This document shows positions 1 through 6,474 of a stretch of DNA of 64,000 bases, in pieces. This stretch comes from Archangium minus. GTDB lineage: Bacteria; Myxococcota; Myxococcia; Myxococcales; Myxococcaceae. Below the pieces are notes generated by a model. It did no database searches. It saw nothing but the letters and a program-made list of their open reading frames with translations, and was not told the origin of the DNA. How positions within the stretch are numbered: the stretch's first letter is position 1; every line of letters begins with the position of its first letter. Both the position numbers and the translations under genes were made by a program. The DNA is taken from positions 9,300,001 through 9,364,000 of the forward strand of contig NZ_CP043494.1 of NCBI RefSeq assembly GCF_044360475.1, written 5' to 3'.

Positions 1-653
1 GGCAGGAGGTGGCGAGGCGGTTGGCACATGAAATCAAGAACCCGCTGACGCCCATCCGCATGTCACTGGAGACGCTGATGGCGGTGCAGGACGCGCAGGA
101 CGCGCGCTTCCCCGCGCTCTTCCGGGACAGCGCGGGCGTCATCCTGGAAGAGGTGGATCGGCTGCGGCGGATCGTCGACGAGTTCAGCCGCTTCGCGCGC
201 CTGCCCAAGCCGCAACTGGAGCCGGTGGACCTGGGGGAGCTTGCGCAGAGCGTGCTGTCGCTCTACGCCACACCTCCCCCGGGAATCCGCATCCACTCCG
301 AGGTGCAATCGGGAGTGGTGGCGAAAGCGGACCGGGACCAGCTCACTCAGGTGCTGGTGAACCTGGTGAAGAACGCCGAGGAGGCGATGGCGAAGGGAGG
401 CGGGGACCTGCGCGTGCGCGTGCGAGGCGACGAGCGGGAGGCGGTGGTGGAGGTACAGGACAGCGGCCCGGGGATTCCACCCGAGCATCGGGCGCGCATC
501 TTCGAGCCCTACTTCACGACGAAGGACGGCGGCACGGGGCTGGGACTGGCGATTGCCGCGCGCATCCTTCAGGAGCACGGCGGCAAGCTGGACGTGAGCG
601 GCGAGCCCGGCCAGGGCGCCTGCTTCACCCTGTCCCTCCCTCGCGAGCAATAA
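1..653 (+). CDS. NtrY-type sensor histidine kinase, C-terminal part (5' truncated by window)
   Basis: The reading frame is open to the window edge, so only the dimerisation/phosphoacceptor and ATPase domains are visible (about 216 residues). The H-box reads RRLAHEIKNPLTPI, the form typical of NtrY/NtrB-like kinases. It is followed by an N-box (LVNLVKNAEEAM), a G1 box (DSGPGIPP), an F-box (FEPYFTTK) and a G2 box (GTGLGLAIA). All catalytic elements of a HisKA-HATPase_c kinase are therefore intact. The kinase should autophosphorylate on the H-box histidine and pass phosphate to a partner regulator, probably an NtrC-type activator encoded upstream outside this window. The sensory part cannot be judged. 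It converges on the helicase gene, with 36 bases between them. Confidence 0.9.
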   Translation, partial: QEVARRLAHEIKNPLTPIRMSLETLMAVQDAQDARFPALFRDSAGVILEEVDRLRRIVDEFSRFARLPKPQLEPVDLGELAQSVLSLYATPPPGIRIHSEVQSGVVAKADRDQLTQVLVNLVKNAEEAMAKGGGDLRVRVRGDEREAVVEVQDSGPGIPPEHRARIFEPYFTTKDGGTGLGLAIAARILQEHGGKLDVSGEPGQGACFTLSLPREQ

Positions 654-689
654 CAGCTCCTCTAACGAACCTCCCATCAGGACGGAGCA

Positions 690-1964
690 TCACTCCTTCG
701 TCTTGCCCAAGCGCGGGCCCTTCCCGTGCGTCCGCGCATGCCGCCCCGGAGCCTGCCCGGGAGCCTTCTTCGAGACGCCGTGGTCCTTCTGCGGCGGGCC
801 TGGGTCGCGCTGGGCCGCCTGGTGGCGCTCCCACTCCGCCTGGAAGACAGGGTCCTCGCGCGGCACCGTCACGCGGGGAATCCCGCCCCGCATGAGCTTC
901 TCGATCTGCTCGACCATCTGCCGATCCTTCGCCGTCGCGAACGTCGAGGCCACGCCACTCGCAGAGGCCCGCGCCGTGCGGCCAATGCGGTGCACGTAGT
1001 CCTCCGGCACGTGTGGCAGGTCGTAGTTGATGACGTGCCCCACGTCCTCCACGTCCAGCCCTCGCGCCGCGATGTCCGTGGCCACCAGGCACCGGTACTT
1101 GCCCTCGCGGAAGGCCTTCATCGTCTGGTTGCGCTCGTTCTGCGTCCGGTCCGCGTGCAGCACCCCACTGCGGTACCCCGCTCGCTCCAGCGCCCGGTGC
1201 ACCTTATCCGCCCGCTCCTTCGTCCGAGTGAAGACAAGTGCCGTCGCCTCGTCACGCGCCAGCAGCGTGAGCAGCAGCGCCGACTTCTCCTCGGGCTTCA
1301 CCACGTACAGCCGTTGCTCGGCGCGCTCGGCCGGAGTCCCACTGCGCGTCACCTCCACACGCACCGGCCGGTGCAGCTCCTCGCGGGCGAAGCGGCTCAC
1401 GTCCGGGCCCAGCGTCGCGGAGAACAGCAGCGTCTGCCGACGGCGGGGCAGCGTCGCGAGGATGGCCTCGAGCTGCGGCTGAAAGCCCATGTCCAGCATC
1501 CGGTCCGCCTCGTCGAGCACCAGCGCTTCCAGCTGTGGAAACGACGCAACCCTCGACTCCAGCAGATCCACCAGCCGGCCCGGGGTGGCCAGCACCAGGG
1601 TGGGCCGCCGCTTCAGCGCCTCGGCCTGTGCCGCCATGTCCTCGCCGCCGATGACCACCGCGTGCGAGACACCGCGCGGCCCGCCGAAGAACTCCACCGG
1701 CCCGGCGATCTGCTGCACCAGCTCGCGGGTGGGCGCCAACACCAACCCCAGCGTCCCCTTCCGGCCGGCGAACCGCTCCACCAGGGGCAGCACGTACGCC
1801 GCCGTCTTCCCCGTCCCCGTGGCTGCACAGCCGATGACGTCCTTGCCCGCGAGCGCCGGGGGAATGGCCCGCGCCTGGATGGGCGTGGGTCGCTCGAACC
1901 GAGCGCGGCGCAGCGCCTCAAGGGACTCCGGGGACAGACCGAGCTGCTCGAAGGTGTCGCTCAC
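690..1964 (-). CDS. DEAD-box ATP-dependent RNA helicase, RhlE-like
   Basis: A 424-residue two-domain RNA helicase that unwinds RNA duplexes using ATP. Motifs run in family order: a Q motif near the start (FERPTPIQ), Walker A ATGTGKTAAY, PTRELVQQ, VLDEADRMLDMGF, LLFSATL, and motif VI HRIGRTARA. The C-terminal tail is short, basic and Gln/Pro/Gly rich, as in RhlE/DeaD-like proteins that work in ribosome assembly or RNA decay. The GTG start giving VSDTFEQLGL puts the Q-motif phenylalanine at the usual distance from the N terminus. An upstream in-frame ATG at 1985 would add seven residues. No clear Shine-Dalgarno sequence is visible for either start. Confidence 0.9.
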   Translation of the reverse strand: MSDTFEQLGLSPESLEALRRARFERPTPIQARAIPPALAGKDVIGCAATGTGKTAAYVLPLVERFAGRKGTLGLVLAPTRELVQQIAGPVEFFGGPRGVSHAVVIGGEDMAAQAEALKRRPTLVLATPGRLVDLLESRVASFPQLEALVLDEADRMLDMGFQPQLEAILATLPRRRQTLLFSATLGPDVSRFAREELHRPVRVEVTRSGTPAERAEQRLYVVKPEEKSALLLTLLARDEATALVFTRTKERADKVHRALERAGYRSGVLHADRTQNERNQTMKAFREGKYRCLVATDIAARGLDVEDVGHVINYDLPHVPEDYVHRIGRTARASASGVASTFATAKDRQMVEQIEKLMRGGIPRVTVPREDPVFQAEWERHQAAQRDPGPPQKDHGVSKKAPGQAPGRHARTHGKGPRLGKTKE

Positions 1965-2019
1965 GGCACGGGGGTACCACGCCATGACGGAGAGAACCAC
2001 TCGGCGCGAGCGCGAGCTT

Positions 2020-2721
2020 TCAGAATCGGCCGGCCAACACCAGCGCCTGGCGCTCCGAAGACATGATGACAGCGGGTTGCACCTCGAGCCCCTTCACCTT
2101 CTTCCGGAGGCCAGAGGAGACCTCGTACCCGAGGAAGGCGCCCACCACCGGCAGGGGGATGGCCACCCCCTTGAGGAGGCTGGAGCGTGGTTGACTCGCA
2201 GGCTCCGAGAGCGCCCACAACCCCACCGCCGCGAGCCCCCCCACGGCGTAGCCCCCGAGTGTCGCGAGCAGGCTCCCGTTTCCCATCATCAGCTCGCCGC
2301 CCCACCAGACGCCCAGGGGGAAGCCGACGGCCATGCCCGCCAGCGCGAAGGGCAATACCGTCAGGCCGTCCTCGGGCTCGAGGAGGTGGAGTCCGCTCCC
2401 CAGCATGAACGTCCCCACACCCACGAGGGCTCCCACCAAACCTGTCCCCACGCCCGCCACGCCCTCGACGAGCAGCCGTTGCCACAGGGGATGCTCGAGG
2501 GGCGGCACCTGCACGACATCCGGCACGAGCCTCGGTGCGCCCACAATCGGCTCCTGCACGAGCCTCAGCTCCCAGGGGTTCCGCGCCGCCGCCCGGGTGG
2601 GAACATCCCAGTGCCTACCCTCTCCGGCCCGAGCCACTGTGGGGAGCAGGAACAGGAGCACCAACAGCCACCGCACGGCCACGCATGTCGACACGGCGAG
2701 CCTCCGCTCGGTGTGGTTCAT
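2020..2721 (-). CDS. Exported or membrane protein of unknown function
   Basis: About 233 residues with an N-terminal signal sequence (hydrophobic core WLLVLLFLLP, cleavage expected near VARAGEG). The middle holds several Gly/Val/Leu-rich hydrophobic segments (residues about 85-110, 125-145 and 155-175) that could span or insert in a membrane. The C-terminal part is hydrophilic and begins with a basic stretch (GLRKKVKG). I recognise no catalytic motif or known family. The ATG at 2721 gives the most compact signal peptide; an ATG five codons upstream is possible. It lies 20 bases after the neighbouring exported beta-propeller gene on the same strand, so the two may be cotranscribed. Confidence 0.6.
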   Translation of the reverse strand: MNHTERRLAVSTCVAVRWLLVLLFLLPTVARAGEGRHWDVPTRAAARNPWELRLVQEPIVGAPRLVPDVVQVPPLEHPLWQRLLVEGVAGVGTGLVGALVGVGTFMLGSGLHLLEPEDGLTVLPFALAGMAVGFPLGVWWGGELMMGNGSLLATLGGYAVGGLAAVGLWALSEPASQPRSSLLKGVAIPLPVVGAFLGYEVSSGLRKKVKGLEVQPAVIMSSERQALVLAGRF

Positions 2722-2741
2722 CCATGGCCTTAGCACACGTG

Positions 2742-3683
2742 CTACTTCCCGGGTGCCGGCAGCCCCACGGCAGTGAGCGGCACTTCGTAGAAGTCACCAT
2801 TGCCATTGCCGGGCGAGTTCAGCCGGGTGGTGAACTCCTTCGTGGTCAGCGGGCGCGCGGGGGGCGTGGTGAGGAAGGGCCGCCGCTGGGCATAGAGCAG
2901 CGTCCCCCTCGCAGACACCACCGTGGGAGTGAGCGCCCCATCGGTGCGGTTGACAGCGGGACCGAGGTTACGCGGCGTTCCCCACTGCCCTCCCGTCCGT
3001 TCGCTGACGTACAGGTCGAACCCGTCCAGTGACAGTCCGCCCGGCCGCTGCGAGGAGAAGACGAGGTAGCGCTCGTCCGCGTCCACGAAGTGGTTGCCAT
3101 CCCCATGGCCCGAGTTGATGACCTCCGGCAGCGGCTCGCCCGGTGCCCACCCGTCGCCCCGAGGCGCATGCCGGTAGATGCGCCGCTTGCCCTCCTTCGG
3201 GCTGCGCGTCACGTAGACAGCCCCCTCGCGCGTCACCGAGGTATTCGTTTCGGCCTCAGGTGTGTTGAGCCCCTCGGCCAGCCGCGGTGTCCCCCAGCCC
3301 TTCTCGGTGCGCTCCACGAACCAGATGTCGAAGTCCGCGTGCACCTCCTCGCTCGCGGACTGAGGCCGCACGGAGGCGAAGAAGAGCCGTTTACCATCCG
3401 GCGAGAAGGTGGGATCGATGTCTCGGTAGCGGCCCGAGAAGGGCAACACCTCGGGCTCCGTCCAACGGCCATCCCTCCACTGCGAGACCATCAACAACTG
3501 AAACTTGAAGCGCGTGGGGTCCGCTCGGTTGAACACCACCGTGCGCCCATCCGGCGAGAAGCTGGCGCCGAACTCCTCCTGGCCCGTGGACACCACGCCC
3601 GGGGCGAAGAGTACGGGCTCGGGGGCGGCCGAGGGAGCCGCGTGGAGCAGCATTGCGAGGGGAAGGGATAGGAACGCAGACAT
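2742..3683 (-). CDS. Exported TolB-like/PD40 beta-propeller protein
   Basis: A 313-residue protein with a signal peptide (MSAFLSLPLAMLLHAAPSAA) followed by repeated PD40-type blades. The blade signature SPDGRTVVFNR / SPDGKRLFFASVR / ADERYLVFSSQRPGG recurs about every 50 residues, as in TolB C-terminal propellers and WD40-like periplasmic proteins. Such domains usually mediate protein or ligand binding in the periplasm; no enzymatic residues are evident. The ATG at 3683 is preceded by AAAGG seven bases upstream on the coding strand, which supports this start over longer in-frame extensions. It probably forms an operon with the downstream exported protein. The partner is not predictable. Confidence 0.75.
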   Translation of the reverse strand: MSAFLSLPLAMLLHAAPSAAPEPVLFAPGVVSTGQEEFGASFSPDGRTVVFNRADPTRFKFQLLMVSQWRDGRWTEPEVLPFSGRYRDIDPTFSPDGKRLFFASVRPQSASEEVHADFDIWFVERTEKGWGTPRLAEGLNTPEAETNTSVTREGAVYVTRSPKEGKRRIYRHAPRGDGWAPGEPLPEVINSGHGDGNHFVDADERYLVFSSQRPGGLSLDGFDLYVSERTGGQWGTPRNLGPAVNRTDGALTPTVVSARGTLLYAQRRPFLTTPPARPLTTKEFTTRLNSPGNGNGDFYEVPLTAVGLPAPGK

Positions 3684-3780
3684 GAGGAGGCCTTTCTGCC
3701 CGGGAACAGGCCCGGGCTGGTGGGAACGACGAGAGGTGAGGTGAAGGCGAGTGCCCTTCGCGCCGAGGCGGGACGGCGCC

Positions 3781-4326
3781 TCAGGCGCGGCGCAGGATGA
3801 GCACGGGAGTCGAGACGAGGGCCAGACCGGCCACCAGCCCAAGCACTCCACTCAGGCCGTAGAGGATGCAGCTCAGGGCACCGCAGAGCGAGGCCACCGC
3901 ACCCGAGGTCAGGATGAAGCGCTCACGCCCCTCTTGAATCCGGAGGGAAGCCAACGAGAGGAAGGCCCCTGCGGCGAGCCCTCCAACCACGCACGTCATC
4001 AAGCAGAAGGCTCGGCACCCACTGCTGTAACAAACATGCCCGGCCCCTCGGACCAGGAACGGGAGCAGCAACGGGATGAGCCCCGCGAGCAGCCCCGGAG
4101 CCACCGCCCGGCCCCACTGGCGCCCCCACCAGCCCAGGCCGAGGCACCCCAGCACCAACAAGCCCCCTACGAGCAACACGGAGGGTTTCAGGCGGTGCTC
4201 GAGCAGCAGCACCAGGAAGGTCAGCCCCACCGCGGGCATTGCCCCGGGCACCGCGGCTCGCAGCCGGCCCCACTCATAGGCCCAACGCGCACGCCGTTGG
4301 AGGCTCACCCCGTCACTCGACACCAT
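3781..4326 (-). CDS. Polytopic membrane protein, candidate anti-sigma factor
   Basis: About 181 residues with a short basic cytoplasmic N terminus (SLQRRARWAYEWGR) and roughly five hydrophobic segments. Several cysteines sit in the central loop and adjacent helix (VCYSSGCRAFCLMTC), with another pair near CGALSC. Its start codon lies inside the 3' end of the sigma-factor gene (14-base overlap), so translation is probably coupled. Membrane proteins of this size coupled to an ECF-type sigma factor are often anti-sigma factors, and clustered cysteines suggest redox or metal sensing, as in the Caulobacter NrsF system. That link is inference from context; I do not see a recognisable ZAS/DUF1109 sequence. 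Confidence 0.6.
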   Translation of the reverse strand: MVSSDGVSLQRRARWAYEWGRLRAAVPGAMPAVGLTFLVLLLEHRLKPSVLLVGGLLVLGCLGLGWWGRQWGRAVAPGLLAGLIPLLLPFLVRGAGHVCYSSGCRAFCLMTCVVGGLAAGAFLSLASLRIQEGRERFILTSGAVASLCGALSCILYGLSGVLGLVAGLALVSTPVLILRRA

Positions 4327-4861
4327 GCCGCATCCTCCATGCCTCGCGGAGCCGCCCGAGCGCCCGCTCGAGCCGCTTCCGGAACGTGGCGCCAGGAATC
4401 GCGGGCCGTTCCCGCTCTCCCATGGCCGCCGCCAGGGTCTCCACATCCTCCGGCCGCAATCCGCCCATCACCTCCGCTAGCGCGCGCCGCAGGTCCTCCG
4501 CGAGCAGCCGCGCCTCGGGGCCCGGCGCCCCATCATCCACCTCCACGCCCTCCAGCTCGGGGGCCTCGCGCCGGCGCATCCGCGCCTTGAGCACGGTGCG
4601 GCACTCGTACGCGGCGATGCCCAACACCCAGGGCAGCACCTCGCGCGTCGCGTCGTACTCCGAGGCCCGGGAGAACACCTTCAGCAGCGCCGTCTGGGCC
4701 GCGTCCTCGGCATCCTCTCGGCACGGCAACAGCCGCGCGCAGAAGCGCTCAAGGAGCGGCTGGAGGCAGACGAAGGCCGGCGTGAAGGCCTCACGATCTC
4801 CCTCGGCGAGCCGCGCCATCCACCGCCGGAGTTGCTCCCGCTCGCCGTTCTCCACCCGCAT
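4313..4861 (-). CDS. ECF-like sigma-70 family sigma factor
   Basis: A 182-residue regulator with a sigma region 2 core at residues about 20-95 (the -10 recognition helix region DAAQTALLKVFSRASEYD and a tryptophan-containing LPWVLGIAAYECR). A shortened region 4 near the C terminus ends with ATFRKRLERALGRLREAW, equivalent to the DNA-recognition helix of ECF factors. The usual helix-turn-helix lead-in of region 4 is poorly conserved, so the factor may belong to a divergent myxobacterial ECF group. The overlap with the downstream Cys-rich membrane protein suggests a sigma/anti-sigma pair. A possible -10 element (TATAAG on the coding strand, 4900-4905) lies 39 bases upstream of the start. Confidence 0.8.
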   Translation of the reverse strand: MRVENGEREQLRRWMARLAEGDREAFTPAFVCLQPLLERFCARLLPCREDAEDAAQTALLKVFSRASEYDATREVLPWVLGIAAYECRTVLKARMRRREAPELEGVEVDDGAPGPEARLLAEDLRRALAEVMGGLRPEDVETLAAAMGERERPAIPGATFRKRLERALGRLREAWRMRHGVE

Positions 4862-5062
4862 CGTGTCCTCGGGGGACGGGCTCCGTGCCCGCCACGTCCC
4901 TTATAGGCCGCTGCCCCAAAAGCGTGACACCCCCCCGAGGCCAACCGCCCACTCGCTCGGTGGGTGTCAGTTTCGACGGCCCGGTGCGTCCATGCTCCTG
5001 AACTCATTTTCCTTTCGACGGCCATGACCTCCCTCGCGCCCACGTCATCAGTCTCAGTCTCA

Positions 5063-5187
5063 GCGACGACCCGCTCGTCGCGAGGCTCGCGTGTGCGGCG
5101 CGAGGAGGCGCTCTGACCGGCTGAGTCCGTCAGGGACTTCCCCGTCCGACCCCTCGGGCCCGCGTGGCTCGAGGGGTTTTTCTTTTT
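5063..5187 (+). promoter_or_regulatory. Structured tuf leader ending in an intrinsic terminator (candidate attenuator)
   Basis: No gene lies between the divergent sigma factor (start 4861) and tuf (start 5236), a stretch of 374 bases. Its 3' half folds into successive hairpins: 5063-5069 with 5075-5081 (7 bp, 5-nt loop), 5086-5091 with 5099-5104 (6 bp), 5113-5120 with 5127-5133 (one bulge), and finally 5149-5156 with 5170-5177 (8 bp). The last stem runs directly into TTTTTCTTTTT (5177-5187), a textbook intrinsic terminator. It sits 36 bases before the tuf Shine-Dalgarno and has no upstream gene to terminate. This points to premature-termination control of tuf. The ligand or mechanism is unknown. 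Positions 4862-5062 show nothing else I can name. Confidence 0.6.
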
Positions 5188-5235
5188 CCAGCGCCTTCAA
5201 CCGGGCCGGCCCGGCCCACAACCAGGAGCACTCCC

Positions 5236-6414
5236 ATGGGCACCACCAAGACGCACGTCAACGTTGGCACCATCGGCCACGTAGACCACGGAAAGACGAC
5301 CCTCACCGCCGCCCTCACCCAGGTGATGGCCGCGCTGCATGGCGGCAAGGGTCTCGGCTACGACCAGATCGACAGCGCGCCGGAGGAGAAGGCTCGCGGC
5401 ATCACCATCAACATCACCCACGTCGAGTACGAGTCGGCCACGCGTCACTACGCCCATATCGACTGTCCCGGTCACGCGGACTACGTGAAGAACATGATCA
5501 CCGGCGCCTCGCAGATGGATGGCGCCATCCTGCTGGTGGACGGCTCGCAGGGGCCACAGCCGCAGACGCGTGAGCACATCCTCCTGGCCCGCCAGGTAGG
5601 CGTGGAGCGCATGGTCGTGTTCATCAACAAGGTGGACGTGGCGGACCCGGAGCTGCTCGGGCTGGTGGAGCTGGAGACGCAGGAGTTGCTGGCGGCTCAC
5701 GGCTACACGGACGTGCCGATGGTGAAGGGCTCGGCCCTCAAGGCGCTCGAGGCCGTCACGGCCGGGCGCGTGCAGGACGAGGCCACCCGGTGCATCCGGG
5801 AGCTGGTGGACGCGCTCGACAGGCACATTCCGGATCCGGTGCGGGACTACACCTCGCCGTTCCTGATGCCCATCGAGGACGTCTTCACCATCTCGGGGCG
5901 AGGCACGGTGGTGACGGGCCGCATCCAGCGCGGGGTGCTCACGGCGGGGGCGGCGGTGGAGTTGGTGGGGGCGAGCGGCCCGGACACGCGGGAGGTGGTG
6001 GTCACCAGCATCGAGTCCTTCCACCGTCAGCAGGTGGAGGCTCGCGCGGGGGAGAACGTGGGGTTGCTGTTGCGCGGTCTCAAGCGTGAGGAGGTGGCTC
6101 GCGGCCAGGTGCTCTGCGCTCCGGGCTCCATCCACCCGCACAAGGCCGGGGAGGCCGAGCTGTACGTGCTCTCCGCCAACGAGGGGGGCCGCCACACGGC
6201 GTTCGGCACCGGGTACACGCCGCAGTTCTTCTTCGGGAGTACGGACGTGACGGGGACGATCGAGGTGATGGGCGAGGGGCTCGTGCAGCCAGGGGGCAGG
6301 GCCCAGGTGGGCTTCCGCCTGCTCCACCCCATTGGTGTGGAGCCCGGCATGCGCTTCGCCATCCGTGAGGGTGGGAAGACGATCGGCGCCGGGGTCGTCA
6401 CCGCCGTGAAGTGA
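5236..6414 (+). CDS. tuf: Divergent elongation factor Tu paralogue
   Basis: A 392-residue GTPase that would deliver aminoacyl-tRNA to the ribosome. All G motifs are intact: GHVDHGKT, RGITI, DCPGH, NKVD and SALKAL. Domains 2 and 3 are present (GRGTVVTGRI, LRGLKREE, GGRHTAFGTGY, FGSTDVTG) and it ends REGGKTIGAGVVTAVK. AGGAG at 5223-5227 supports the ATG at 5236. The common MAKEKFERNKPH start is replaced by MGTTKTH, and tRNA/antibiotic-site positions differ from the usual RHTPF and FRTTDVTG forms. It is not in the str operon (no rpsL, rpsG, fusA or rpsJ beside it). It is therefore probably a second, condition-specific EF-Tu, translationally competent by motif content. Confidence 0.9.
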   Translation: MGTTKTHVNVGTIGHVDHGKTTLTAALTQVMAALHGGKGLGYDQIDSAPEEKARGITINITHVEYESATRHYAHIDCPGHADYVKNMITGASQMDGAILLVDGSQGPQPQTREHILLARQVGVERMVVFINKVDVADPELLGLVELETQELLAAHGYTDVPMVKGSALKALEAVTAGRVQDEATRCIRELVDALDRHIPDPVRDYTSPFLMPIEDVFTISGRGTVVTGRIQRGVLTAGAAVELVGASGPDTREVVVTSIESFHRQQVEARAGENVGLLLRGLKREEVARGQVLCAPGSIHPHKAGEAELYVLSANEGGRHTAFGTGYTPQFFFGSTDVTGTIEVMGEGLVQPGGRAQVGFRLLHPIGVEPGMRFAIREGGKTIGAGVVTAVK

Positions 6415-6420
6415 CCTGAG

Positions 6421-6460
6421 GAGCGCCGCTTCCGGAGACGGAGGCGGCGCTCTTCCTCTT
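6421..6460 (+). terminator. Intrinsic terminator after tuf
   Basis: Arms 6421-6434 and 6439-6452 pair over 14 positions (one G.U) around a GAGA tetraloop. They are followed by a pyrimidine-rich, T-containing tail (TCTTCCTCTT). It starts six bases after the tuf stop, between convergent genes. Confidence 0.8.
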
Positions 6461-6474
6461 CCGGGGACACGCGC

